Origin: Oscillospiraceae bacterium
GTDB lineage: Bacteria > Bacillota > Clostridia > Oscillospirales > Acutalibacteraceae
Reading direction: 5' to 3'
DNA length: 64,000 nt
NCBI GenBank assembly: GCA_015065845.1
Contig: SVPQ01000008.1
Span: 1-64,000, forward strand
Part shown: positions 26,275-35,056 of the stretch, in pieces
Layout of the letters: the number at the start of each line of letters is the position of its first letter
How positions within the stretch are numbered: the first letter of the stretch is position 1
Program-made: the position numbers and the translations under genes
The notes under the pieces: model-generated
Database searches by the model: none
What the model was told of the DNA's origin: nothing
Seen by the model: only the letters and a program-made list of their open reading frames with translations

Positions 26275-27567
26275 TTAAATCAAGCTCTCATACATTTCAA
26301 TTTTCTTTCCGCCTCGTGCAAGATATTCTTTGTAGAGTTGTTTCTTTCGCTCGTCTGTATATTCATAAGACCAAAGATTGTTTATCCCCTGAAAATCTTC
26401 AAATATTTCGTCAGGGTAAACTTTAAATTCGCCTGATTTATATGGTAAATCAATTTCAACTGTACCGTTTGAAGCGATAAAGAGATATTGGGCAATATCT
26501 GTCATTACGCGTGTTGCTTCATAGCGTGGTAAATCGCCATCGTACATAATTTGTGTTGATGGAACGAGTGCAACTTCAGAATTTGTCATTCTGTAAAAGT
26601 TCGGAGTTGTACCAAAATGTGCGTGGTGTGCCGACTGCATAATTTCGCACTTTAAATATCCGTTCTTATATCGCTCTTCTAAAATATAACTTTCTTCGTG
26701 ACCTGCATCCCCCGGGAAGCAGACCTTTGTATTTTCAGCCGTCATCATTAAAACAACAGAAGAATCATTATAATTTTCATTGGATTTCGGGAACACATCC
26801 TCGTGAGAGCAAAGGACATCAAATTTTAAATTCCTTATGTAGAAGGCTTCACCCGAATGAAGTGTGTAAACGGGTATATCAGGTCGTTTCTTTATGGCAT
26901 TTCTGAACTGCTCAACATAGCCCTTACCCGCACCCATCCAATTATGTGCATCTCTGTGGTCAAATGTCGGAAAATTGAAGTAAAGACCTTCAATAATTAC
27001 ATCGTCTGACTGGTAGAGTAAAAAGTTTTTGAACTGTGTTATGTGGTCATCGTGACCGTGACTGAAAAACCAACCCGCAATTCTGATTTTTTCACCCTCC
27101 GGTGTGCGTTCTCTTAAAAATGCGTGTATTCTTTCATCATCACGACAAGAATAAGTGTGTGCACTATCTATAATGAAGAAAGAGCCATCACACGCACGGA
27201 TAATATAACACATACCACAATCAATAAGAGAATGGTCAATTTCATACTGCCAAAGAGTTGTTTTAGTTTTTCTTTCTAAATTCTCACGCATTTTGAATTC
27301 GGGAAGATTTTTATTATTTTCTAAAACTGCTCTTACAGTATTATCACATGGGTAATAAGAACTGAAAATAAGATTTACTCCGTTTTCAAATACAGTTGTG
27401 AGATTATCTTCAATATCTGTTTTATAAACTTCACTATAACCTTGTGATTTTATTTCTTCTAAGTGAGAAAGATATTCTTCTTTTTCTACATTTTCAAAAA
27501 GCCAAAGCTTTGATGAATACGCAGAATCATATTCTGATACAGTTTTATTTTTCATTAACGGAATCAT
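26275..27567 (-). CDS. MBL-fold metallohydrolase
   Basis: A 430-residue cytoplasmic protein with a metallo-beta-lactamase fold core at about 125-380. The metal motif is SHGHDDH (HxHxDH), with VCFPGDAGHEE (later Asp) and SAHHAHFG. An N-terminal ~120-residue region is unassigned. ATG at 27567 has AAGGTG six bases upstream; an in-frame GTG nine bases earlier belongs to that site. It is the last gene of a tight four-gene operon (gaps of 14, 2 and 12 bp with the chosen starts). Its TAA stop opens a 7-mer repeat (TAATTCGGAATGCG read on the minus strand). The substrate is unknown. Confidence 0.75.
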   Translation of the reverse strand: MIPLMKNKTVSEYDSAYSSKLWLFENVEKEEYLSHLEEIKSQGYSEVYKTDIEDNLTTVFENGVNLIFSSYYPCDNTVRAVLENNKNLPEFKMRENLERKTKTTLWQYEIDHSLIDCGMCYIIRACDGSFFIIDSAHTYSCRDDERIHAFLRERTPEGEKIRIAGWFFSHGHDDHITQFKNFLLYQSDDVIIEGLYFNFPTFDHRDAHNWMGAGKGYVEQFRNAIKKRPDIPVYTLHSGEAFYIRNLKFDVLCSHEDVFPKSNENYNDSSVVLMMTAENTKVCFPGDAGHEESYILEERYKNGYLKCEIMQSAHHAHFGTTPNFYRMTNSEVALVPSTQIMYDGDLPRYEATRVMTDIAQYLFIASNGTVEIDLPYKSGEFKVYPDEIFEDFQGINNLWSYEYTDERKKQLYKEYLARGGKKIEMYESLI

Positions 27568-27581
27568 AAATAACACCTTGA

Positions 27582-29213
27582 TTATGGTTGTTTTGTCATT
27601 GGAATTGCTTCATTTACGTGTTCAATAGTAAGATAATTGTTTCTTTCAGCATAAGCCCATTTCATATTGAAGCAAGGAATAATTGCGTCAAGTGGTATGT
27701 AAAGCTGAGTGTTTTCACCACGATAAACTTTTGCAGGGAGTGTAACTTCACCATCATTTGTGACTGCAATATTACTCCCCTCAGTAAATGTAGCAGTTTT
27801 TCCGTAGATACCTAAAGTTACTTTGCCCTCTTCTTTTTTTACATCTGCACCAATTGCAGTGAACATAACAGCGAGTGGTGAGAACCACATACCGTCTTTG
27901 AATTCAGGAATTTGTTCCCTTTCACTAAGACCTAAACCTAAACCTTTATAGAAAGTTCTTGTTCTTCTTTTAAAAATAGGTGCTAAAGCTATTGGGTAAA
28001 TACAGTCATTCTTTTTATCTATAATACACTGGTCAATAACTCTGCCATCTTCAACTACTTCCGAAGTGAGAATTACTTTATCTTTAAATACTTCAACAAT
28101 GGCAACAGTTGAAATCTGTTCTTCACAAGGGTAATGCGCCGCGTGCCATACCTTGTGGCAAGACATTGTGCCCGGTGGGTTACTATTACTGTTACCTAAT
28201 TCATAGTGAATAGTTCCCTCAGATGGTTTATCAAATAACTGTTCATTTTTTATAGGGAATGTTCTTGCAAAGTTGTGCTCGTGACCTGCAAAAAGAACAT
28301 CCATTTTTTCAATACCTTCACGCATCATAGGGAAACCATCGTCATTACTGAGTTCAGGCCCTGCATAATACATCGGGAAGTGGTAAGAACCAAATTTCCA
28401 TACTCTGTCGGTAGAGTCAATATCTTCAATCAACCAGTCATTTACTTTTTCAGGCTCATTTACACCGATAACATTAAAGTGAGCATTACCATAATTAAAT
28501 GAATAGTTTTCGGTTTCCCAGCCTTTCGGACCATTGAATGGGTAAGAACCTCTGAACTGCTTACCGAAAAACTCTGCAGGTTCAGAGTAATATCTGCCTA
28601 TACCATTTTTGTAGTCTGCAAAACCACGGTTATCGTGGTTACCTAAAGTCATCATAAATGGTATATGTTCAACAACACCTTTAAGACCTGAAAAAGCACC
28701 GTTCCATTGAACCTCGTGCTGACCGCAGTCGGTGTTGTCACCTGCAGTAAGAATAAATTTAATATCTGGATTTTCTTCTAAAACTTTATTTAAAACTGCA
28801 TTGAAACTACTGTAATCGGGCAAATCGTGTGGTTGACCTGACTGCTGGTCAGAAACGCACATAAATTTGAAACTTTCGGCATTTTCTTCTTCAGTAGTAA
28901 AGTAATATTCTTCGCTTCTGTAATTCTCATTACCAACGGTGTAAAAATATTTAGTCCCTGGTTTTAAGTTAACCATATCCGCCCAGAACATATTACTTTC
29001 ATCTATATCGCTTTTGAAGTAATCTGTTGTTGCATCATATTTCGTTAAATCAGTTTTACCGTCTTCTCTGACTAATGCGTAACCACTTGTAACATCAACT
29101 GATGTACGCCAGGTAACTGTCATAGAAGTTTTAGCGTCACCTTTGATGCTAATAAAAATATGGTCAGGTTGAGGAGTGCTTCCCCTTGCTGGTTTTACTT
29201 TTAATTCACTCAT
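27582..29213 (-). CDS. Purple-acid-phosphatase-like metallophosphoesterase without signal peptide
   Basis: A 543-residue protein. An N-terminal Fn3-like domain typical of purple acid phosphatases (about 15-110) is followed by a calcineurin-type phosphoesterase domain with VSDQQ, AGDNTDCG, LGNHDNRG, SYHFPMY and AGHEHNFAR. The last ~100 residues (DGMWFSPLAVMFTAIGADV ... YIPLDAI) look like a copper-amine-oxidase N-like, cell-wall-associated domain. Such architecture is usually secreted, but no signal peptide or membrane segment exists; the ATG at 29213 with GGAAG upstream is well placed. It sits between the MBL-fold and AlaX-like genes. Confidence 0.8.
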   Translation of the reverse strand: MSELKVKPARGSTPQPDHIFISIKGDAKTSMTVTWRTSVDVTSGYALVREDGKTDLTKYDATTDYFKSDIDESNMFWADMVNLKPGTKYFYTVGNENYRSEEYYFTTEEENAESFKFMCVSDQQSGQPHDLPDYSSFNAVLNKVLEENPDIKFILTAGDNTDCGQHEVQWNGAFSGLKGVVEHIPFMMTLGNHDNRGFADYKNGIGRYYSEPAEFFGKQFRGSYPFNGPKGWETENYSFNYGNAHFNVIGVNEPEKVNDWLIEDIDSTDRVWKFGSYHFPMYYAGPELSNDDGFPMMREGIEKMDVLFAGHEHNFARTFPIKNEQLFDKPSEGTIHYELGNSNSNPPGTMSCHKVWHAAHYPCEEQISTVAIVEVFKDKVILTSEVVEDGRVIDQCIIDKKNDCIYPIALAPIFKRRTRTFYKGLGLGLSEREQIPEFKDGMWFSPLAVMFTAIGADVKKEEGKVTLGIYGKTATFTEGSNIAVTNDGEVTLPAKVYRGENTQLYIPLDAIIPCFNMKWAYAERNNYLTIEHVNEAIPMTKQP

Positions 29214-29215
29214 AT

Positions 29216-30370
29216 TTACACTTCCTTAAAGAAATCAATTATATTCTGTTTAGTTGTTGTGGCTTTGCCCTGAATCATTCCATCCCTGCCGCCGCCACGA
29301 CCATTAAGTTTTTGTGAAATTTCATTTCTCAATGCGTTCATATCCTGTGATTTTGATGCTATTACAAATGAATAGCCATTTTCGTCTTCCCCTGAAAATA
29401 CTGCACTGTATTTCTCAGTTTTTTCTGCGCCGAAATTTACTACTTCACGCATCATATCCGCATCGTATCCATCAGTAATTAACACTAATGAACCATTTAT
29501 ATCTTTTAAATTTTCTTTATCTCTGTTTGCAACAGATAATCTGTACTCATAAAATTTACGGCGTTCATCACTTAAATCGTTGTAGAATTTTTCTGTTGCG
29601 GTAAAAATCTCGTGTTGTTTTACAGAGAGTAAATTTGAAATGCCTAAAGCGTTTTTATACTTTTCTCTGTAATCTTTTAAAGCGAGGCTACCCGCTTTCA
29701 TAACAATTCTGACACCGCCACGGTGTTTCATAAAATCGAGTAATTTTATAACACCGACTTCGCCCGATTTTTTAACATGCGGTGCACAACACGCACAAAC
29801 ATCAACACCATCAATTTCTACTATTCTTACATTTTCTGTAAGTTCCAGTTTACTACGATAATCAAGATTTTTCAACTCTTTTTCATCAGGAAAATATGTT
29901 TTAAAATCAAGATTTTTGTAAATCGCTTCGTTTGCTTCGTCTTCAATTTCATCTAACTGTTCGCGGGTTAATTCGCCATTAAAATCAATTGTAATATATT
30001 CTTCATCCATATGGAAACCGACATTGACAAAACCGTATTTTCTATGTACAAGACCTGAAACTATATGTTCACCCGAATGGTTCTGCATTCTTGAAAATCT
30101 CAGAGTCCAGTCTATTTTACAGGAATACTCTGTCCCCTCATTTACCGCTTTTTTTGTTTTATGAATAATTTCACCGTTTTCTTCCTGAACATCAAAAACA
30201 AAAATATCGCCTATATAACCTGAGTCAGATTTCTGTCCGCCACCTTCTGGAAAAAAGGCTGTTTTATCTAATATTACGGCATAAAAGCCATCTCTTTTTT
30301 CACAAGAGATAGCTTCCGCATTAAATTCTTTTATATAACTGTCTTTATAATATAATTGTTGAGTTTTCAT
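29216..30370 (-). CDS. Alanyl-tRNA editing protein, AlaX type with DHHA1 domain
   Basis: A trans-editing enzyme of the AlaRS second-additional-domain family that clears mischarged Ser/Gly-tRNA-Ala. Motifs are FFPEGGGQKSDSG, the metal site NHSGEHIVSG and CACCAPHVKKSGEVG. A C-terminal DHHA1 domain ends in GRGGGRDGMIQGK. Length is 384 residues. ATG at 30370 has AGGTGA five bases upstream; the in-frame GTG at 30379 is within that sequence. The next gene starts 2 bp after the stop. Confidence 0.88.
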   Translation of the reverse strand: MKTQQLYYKDSYIKEFNAEAISCEKRDGFYAVILDKTAFFPEGGGQKSDSGYIGDIFVFDVQEENGEIIHKTKKAVNEGTEYSCKIDWTLRFSRMQNHSGEHIVSGLVHRKYGFVNVGFHMDEEYITIDFNGELTREQLDEIEDEANEAIYKNLDFKTYFPDEKELKNLDYRSKLELTENVRIVEIDGVDVCACCAPHVKKSGEVGVIKLLDFMKHRGGVRIVMKAGSLALKDYREKYKNALGISNLLSVKQHEIFTATEKFYNDLSDERRKFYEYRLSVANRDKENLKDINGSLVLITDGYDADMMREVVNFGAEKTEKYSAVFSGEDENGYSFVIASKSQDMNALRNEISQKLNGRGGGRDGMIQGKATTTKQNIIDFFKEV

Positions 30371-30382
30371 TTTTATCACCTG

Positions 30383-31078
30383 TTATGAAACGAACAATGA
30401 TGATGCCATTAAGAATTGTGCACCATAATAAAGTGCGTGGTTCACAACAACATTCACCCTTGTATTTTTGTTTTCGCAGAAATAAATCTGTGCTAAGACA
30501 CCATCTGACGCAACAAATAATACCATACCTACAACGCGTAAAACTGAGAACAATTCGAAATTATTTTCAATTGCTACAGCCACTGCTACACCGGTTGTAA
30601 ATGCTAAAACTGATGTATAAACTACTGAAATAAGTTTAGATGAGCCAAAATTTGCTTTCATTGTTTTTTCAGTAAACCAACAACTTACAGGACCAAACAC
30701 TATGCCTATAATACCGCAAATTATAGTAAGAGTAGAAACTCCGTAAGTAATAAACATAGCCCCTGAATAGAAAATATGACCTATTAAAAAGCTTATAAAT
30801 CCAGCCTTTAAAAGACCGTTTTTTTCTGTGGGGAATATATATTTTGCATCGAGCCATATATCTCCAAGAAGACCGCACACACAACCCGCAAAGAAAAGCA
30901 AAGCCAATTCTAAAGAACAACTCTGATTTTCGTAATACGCTGCAAGTGCGGTTAAAATCATAAAGCAACTTGTTGTAGTTTTAAAGAACAAAACTCTCAA
31001 AGATACTTGTGGTCTTCTCTGAACTAAAAACAATACTAAGTTAATAATTCCCAACGCTAAACAGATATAAAACAACAT
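30383..31078 (-). CDS. YhhN-family integral membrane protein (lysoplasmalogenase-like)
   Basis: A 231-residue protein of about eight hydrophobic segments. The family signature is visible: CGLLGDIWLDAKY followed by GLLKAGFISFLIGHIFY. Characterised members hydrolyse the vinyl-ether bond of lysoplasmalogens; clostridia make plasmalogens, so the role fits but is inferred. ATG at 31078 with AAGGGG upstream; an in-frame TTG six bases earlier is less likely. First gene of the four-gene operon, with its own promoter and operator-like palindrome upstream. Confidence 0.78.
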   Translation of the reverse strand: MLFYICLALGIINLVLFLVQRRPQVSLRVLFFKTTTSCFMILTALAAYYENQSCSLELALLFFAGCVCGLLGDIWLDAKYIFPTEKNGLLKAGFISFLIGHIFYSGAMFITYGVSTLTIICGIIGIVFGPVSCWFTEKTMKANFGSSKLISVVYTSVLAFTTGVAVAVAIENNFELFSVLRVVGMVLFVASDGVLAQIYFCENKNTRVNVVVNHALYYGAQFLMASSLFVS

Positions 31079-31105
31079 AAGCAAATTCCCCTTTTTTACT
31101 CAAAG

Positions 31106-31119
31106 TGAGTGTTTACTCA
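31106..31119. promoter_or_regulatory. TetR-like operator palindrome ahead of the YhhN operon
   Basis: TGAGT-GTTT-ACTCA, with an additional TTTACTCAA direct copy 17 bp away (31095-31103 and 31112-31120), lies just downstream of the -10 of the operon promoter. The form resembles TetR-family sites. No TetR gene is in the window. Confidence 0.45.
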
Positions 31120-31148
31120 ATTCTAACACATTGTAGTATAAAAATCAA
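31120..31148 (-). promoter_or_regulatory. Sigma-A promoter of the YhhN operon
   Basis: On the minus strand TTGATT (31148-31143), a 17-bp spacer and TAGAAT (31125-31120). Confidence 0.65.
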
Positions 31149-31198
31149 TCATATTTATTAAGAACAAATTAAATTTTCCAAATTATAGTATTATTCTA

Positions 31199-31239
31199 TT
31201 GATTTATCTTTTATATTGTTGTAAAATTTTACAATAATA
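31199..31239 (+). promoter_or_regulatory. Promoter with palindrome over the -10, DUF218 gene
   Basis: TTGATT (31199-31204), a 17-bp spacer and TAAAAT (31222-31227). A 26-bp near-perfect palindrome, TATTGTTGTAAAA / TTTTACAATAATA with one mismatch (31214-31239), covers the -10 and the start region. It is a strong repressor-site candidate. Confidence 0.65.
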
Positions 31240-31263
31240 CAATTTATAGAGGATTTTTTTATT

Positions 31264-31974
31264 ATGGAATTCAAAAGAATAAAAAACAAAGAAAACAAAC
31301 TCAAAAAGTTTATATCTTTAGCACTTATTGTCGGTGTTATTTTAGCACAGATTCCAATTCTTATCAACGCTTATATTTATGAATATGCAAGTAAATATGT
31401 ATTAACTGTCGAGGAAACAAAAGACTATAGTGTAGATTGTGTTTTGGTTCTTGGTGCAGGTGTAAGAAACGGTTCACCAACACCTATTCTACAAGAAAGA
31501 ATTTTAAGAAGCACTGAAATTTTTGACACCGGTTGCACCGACAGAATTTTAATGAGTGGTGACCACGGCAGAGAAGATTATGATGAAGTTAATACTATGA
31601 AGGATTTTGCAACAGATAACAGTGATGTTCTTGCAACAAATATTTTAATGGACCACGCGGGTTTTTCAACTTATGAGTCAATGTACAGAGCAAAAGAAAT
31701 ATTCGAAGTAGACAGTTTGATTATTGTCACTCAGGAGTATCATTTATACAGAGCAATTTATGACGCAAGAAGATTAGGTCTTGAAGCGTATGGCGTTTGT
31801 GCAGATGGTTACTTCAACTTTTCTCTTACAAAAGAACTTTATAACGATTCAAGAGAGTTTTTAGCAAGAGTCAAAGATTTCTTCTGGTGTATAATAAAAC
31901 CAGAACCGACATATTTAGGCGAGGTTATTCCTATTTCTTCACCTGGTGAAGCAACTGACGACAAAATTGTTTAA
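31264..31974 (+). CDS. DUF218 (SanA/ElyC/YdcF-like) protein
   Basis: A 236-residue protein with one N-terminal membrane anchor (about 17-37) and an extracytoplasmic DUF218 domain. Motifs are DCVLVLGAGVRNGSPTPIL, RILMSGDHG, DHAGFSTYESMYRAKEIF and VTQEYHLYRAIY. Gram-negative relatives SanA and ElyC affect envelope integrity and peptidoglycan or lipid-carrier metabolism; here only an envelope role can be inferred. AGAGGA precedes the ATG at a long spacing. The next gene starts 17 bp downstream. Confidence 0.82.
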   Translation: MEFKRIKNKENKLKKFISLALIVGVILAQIPILINAYIYEYASKYVLTVEETKDYSVDCVLVLGAGVRNGSPTPILQERILRSTEIFDTGCTDRILMSGDHGREDYDEVNTMKDFATDNSDVLATNILMDHAGFSTYESMYRAKEIFEVDSLIIVTQEYHLYRAIYDARRLGLEAYGVCADGYFNFSLTKELYNDSREFLARVKDFFWCIIKPEPTYLGEVIPISSPGEATDDKIV

Positions 31975-31991
31975 TTTAAAGAGAGAGTTCT

Positions 31992-33548
31992 ATGGATTTT
32001 GATATTATTGTAATTGGTGCAGGTCTTGGCGGTCTTACTGCTGCCGCTTGTGCCACAAAAGAAGGTAAACGGGTTTTAGTTTTAGAAAAAGGTCTTGCAC
32101 CCGGTGGTAGTGCAACGAGTTTCACCCGTGGCAGATTTGAATTCGAAGCATCTTTACACGCACTTTGTGGTTACTCTAAATCGCAGGGTGTTGGTGATGT
32201 GCGCATTATTTTTGACGAGCTTGGTATTACCGAAAAAATTGAGTGGTGTCAGCCAAAAAACGCTTTCAGAATAATAACCAAATCTAAAAATGGCGAAAGA
32301 ATTGACGCAACACTTCCTTTTGGAATTGAAAAATTTATAAACGCAATAGAAGAATATGTTCCTAACAGTAAAGAGTCACTTACAAAACTTTTTGATTTAG
32401 CAGAAAACAGTGTAAATGCATTAAATCATCTTTGTTCAGTAGATGAAAAAATTAATATGGCATTTGCTAAAGGTCTTTTAAAGGATTACGGCGACTTTGT
32501 AAGGACTGCACCTTACTCTGTAAACCGCGTTTTTAAAGCACTCGAAATCCCACAAAGAGCTATTGAAATTTTATCTGGTATATGGTGTTTACTTGGCGTT
32601 GATTGTGACCGATTAAGTTTTACACAGTACATTACATTACTTTACTCATATATTCAGTTCGGTGCGTTTGTACCAAAAGAAAGAAGCAACGAAATAAGTC
32701 TTGCTATCGCAGGATTTATTGAAGATAACAGAAGTCAGATTCGCTACAACTCACCTGTAACAAGAATTATTTTTGAAAAAGGTCAGGCAAAAGGCGTTAT
32801 ACTTAAAAATGGTGAAAAAATCTTTTGTGACCATATTATTGCCAACTGCTCACCTACTGATGTATTTACAAAAATGATGAAAACAAATGAAGTACCTGTA
32901 AGTGCTGTAAAAAGAACAAATGCAAGAACTTTCGGTGCAAGAGGTGCAACAATCTATTTAGGTCTTAACCGCTCTGCAAGTGATTTAGGAATTGAAGATT
33001 ACACCACTGTTATTACTGAAACTTCTGACTCATCTGTTCAGTACAATTTAATGAGAACTTTAAACAGTAACAAAATGTGCATTGTAAGTTGCCTTAATAA
33101 TGCAAACCCTGGTTGTTCACCAAAAGGCACCTGCATTTTAACATTCACTACGCTTTTTACAGATAACTGCTGGGGTAATGTTGAACCTAATAATTATTTT
33201 AACGAAAAAGATAACTTTGCAAAAAGAATTATAAATTTTTATGAAGAGTCAACAGGAATTAAAATAAGTGACTTTATTGAAGAAATTGAAATTGCAACAC
33301 CACTCACTTTTGCAAGATATATAAACACACCTCAAGGTGTAATTTATGGTTATTCGTGTGATGAATGGGACAGTGTGCTCTCGCGTTTTATGACAGAAGA
33401 AAGTGACTCTGACACAAAAGGACTGCGTTTCTGTGGCGGTTGGGGCACTCAGAACGCAGGGTTTAGTTCTGCTATTTCTTCTGGCAGAAACACTGCTTAC
33501 GCTACACTTTACGATATTGAAAACAGTAACAAGGGGGAAAACAAATGA
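31992..33548 (+). CDS. CrtI/retinol-saturase-like FAD oxidoreductase
   Basis: A 518-residue flavoprotein of the phytoene desaturase/retinol saturase superfamily. The FAD-binding Rossmann motif is VIGAGLGGLTAAA at the N terminus, followed by LEKGLAPGGSATSF. The C-terminal FAD motif is LRFCGGWGTQNAGFSSAISSGR. No carotenoid genes are nearby, so a lipid or polyprenyl double bond is a likelier substrate (inference). AGAGAG ribosome binding site. Its stop overlaps the ATG of the following reductase by 4 bp (ATGA), so the two are translationally coupled and probably functional partners. Confidence 0.82.
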   Translation: MDFDIIVIGAGLGGLTAAACATKEGKRVLVLEKGLAPGGSATSFTRGRFEFEASLHALCGYSKSQGVGDVRIIFDELGITEKIEWCQPKNAFRIITKSKNGERIDATLPFGIEKFINAIEEYVPNSKESLTKLFDLAENSVNALNHLCSVDEKINMAFAKGLLKDYGDFVRTAPYSVNRVFKALEIPQRAIEILSGIWCLLGVDCDRLSFTQYITLLYSYIQFGAFVPKERSNEISLAIAGFIEDNRSQIRYNSPVTRIIFEKGQAKGVILKNGEKIFCDHIIANCSPTDVFTKMMKTNEVPVSAVKRTNARTFGARGATIYLGLNRSASDLGIEDYTTVITETSDSSVQYNLMRTLNSNKMCIVSCLNNANPGCSPKGTCILTFTTLFTDNCWGNVEPNNYFNEKDNFAKRIINFYEESTGIKISDFIEEIEIATPLTFARYINTPQGVIYGYSCDEWDSVLSRFMTEESDSDTKGLRFCGGWGTQNAGFSSAISSGRNTAYATLYDIENSNKGENK

Positions 33549-34750
33549 AAGACAAAATTACAGTCAACTCCCCTTTAAAAGATTTTTCTGAATTTGTAAG
33601 AATACCCGAACACAGAAAATCTGTTATAAATCAGGCGCTGCCTACACCTGTTAAGAAAAACTATGTAGTAAACTCAAACGCAAATTTTTTACACCCTGAT
33701 GTTCAGTATTTAAAAGTAAAAGAAGTTATAGAAGAAAGCAGTGATGAGCGTTGTTATATTTTAGTACCTGACACCTCTCACGGTACAGGTAAACTTGCCT
33801 TTTTCAGACCAGGTCAATATTTAAGTATAACTTTAAATATCGGCAGTTCTGTTCTGACAAGACCTTTTACAATATGTTCTTCGCCGAACGACTCTTATTA
33901 TGAAGATTTTTATATGATAAAAGTAAAAAGAGTAATTCACGGATTTGCCACAAATCACATTTTTAACACATGGCAAAAAGGTACAGAAGTTGTTGCTTCT
34001 GCACCTCTCGGTAATTTTTATTATCAGAGTCTGAGAGATTATCCGTTTTTAATTGGTATTGCCGACAATGATGGTATACCTTCATTTTTATCTATGGCAA
34101 GAGCAATCGAAGAAAAAAGTCTGAATGTTGACCTCACATTGTTTTACAGTTGCCGTGAAAAAAGTTCTGCTGTTTTTATGGAGGAACTTTTAGAAATACA
34201 AAAGCGAACCAGAAATTTCAAAGTAATTTTTGTATTCAGTGATGAAAAAGTAGAAAATTATGAACGCGGTTTCATTACAAAACAACTTATAGAAACCTAT
34301 GCACCACCTGAAAATTACAGTGTTTTCATTGATGGTTCATCACAACTTTTAAAACTTATTTCTACACAGATTGCAGAATTGAACCTAGAAAGAAAAGCTA
34401 TAAGGCTTAACATTGGTTCACAGGTTAAAGATATAAAAATTATCCCCGATTTCCCCGTAGAAAGCATAGGTAAAACTTTTGAATGTAAAGTAAAAAAAGA
34501 TGGCAAGGTAGTTGCAACTATAAACTGCCCTGCTGACGAAACAATTTTAGTAGCACTTGAAAGAGCGGGAATTCCATCACTTTCACATTGTCGTGTCGGT
34601 TCTTGCGGATATTGCAGAGCAAGACTTACTAAAGGGAATGTATTCATTCCAAACGGAGTAGATTCAAGAAAAATGGCTGACACAAGGCACGGAATAATTC
34701 ACCCGTGTGTGTCGTATGCGACAAGTGACCTTACGCTTCAACTTAATTGA
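33545..34750 (+). CDS. Ferredoxin-reductase-like flavoprotein with C-terminal 2Fe-2S domain
   Basis: A 401-residue electron-transfer protein. Residues 1-60 are unassigned; an FR-type FAD domain follows (RPFTICSSPND), then an NAD-binding-like domain and a plant-type 2Fe-2S ferredoxin domain with CRVGSCGYC and a distal C in HPCVSYA. The NAD(P)-binding signature, normally GGxGITPFxSM, reads ADNDGIPSFLSM, and the usual CGP motif reads IDGSSQ, so nicotinamide binding is doubtful. It probably passes electrons to or from the coupled CrtI-like enzyme. The stop codon is inside a 17-bp perfect inverted repeat. Confidence 0.82.
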   Translation: MKDKITVNSPLKDFSEFVRIPEHRKSVINQALPTPVKKNYVVNSNANFLHPDVQYLKVKEVIEESSDERCYILVPDTSHGTGKLAFFRPGQYLSITLNIGSSVLTRPFTICSSPNDSYYEDFYMIKVKRVIHGFATNHIFNTWQKGTEVVASAPLGNFYYQSLRDYPFLIGIADNDGIPSFLSMARAIEEKSLNVDLTLFYSCREKSSAVFMEELLEIQKRTRNFKVIFVFSDEKVENYERGFITKQLIETYAPPENYSVFIDGSSQLLKLISTQIAELNLERKAIRLNIGSQVKDIKIIPDFPVESIGKTFECKVKKDGKVVATINCPADETILVALERAGIPSLSHCRVGSCGYCRARLTKGNVFIPNGVDSRKMADTRHGIIHPCVSYATSDLTLQLN

Positions 34751-34763
34751 AGCGTAAGGTCAC
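34725..34763 (+). terminator. Perfect 17-bp hairpin straddling the stop codon
   Basis: GTGACCTTACGCTTCAA and its exact complement around a 5-base loop. The left arm encodes the last codons of the reductase, and the TGA stop lies at 34748-34750. No T-tract follows. Confidence 0.7.
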
Positions 34764-35056
34764 AGTTGCTAGTAGCTAGTTGTCAGTGGTCAGTTCAGTT
34801 GCAAGTTGCAAGTGTGCAAGTGTGGCTAGGGGTTAGGTGTTAGGTGTTAGGTGTTAGTGAATAGTAATTAGGAATACGCAAAAAAACTCAGTTAATTGAC
34901 CGAAATCAATTAACTGAGTTTTGTTTAATTTTATTAAATTTTAAAGTAATACGAATCAGCGTTTTACAAGATATCTCTTCACTATTCTCTCTTACTTCTT
35001 ACCTTAATCAGCCGTCTCCTGTCTTATCCTCTGTCTTAGTTCTAATTGTCTTCGTT
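34764..35056. repeat. 7-mer repeat region E5 with terminator at a convergent junction
   Basis: Units such as AGTTGCA, AGTGTGC and TTAGGTG (four TTAGGTG/TTAGTG-type units near 34832-34860) occupy about 34764-34875. A bona fide hairpin terminator follows (34883-34922), then AT-rich sequence (34923-35056) in which I see no gene. Confidence 0.8.
34883..34922. terminator. 17-bp terminator hairpin, bidirectional
   Basis: AAAACTCAGTTAATTGA and its exact complement with loop CCGAAA. It is preceded by A-rich and followed by T-rich sequence, so it can work from both sides. Confidence 0.85.
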
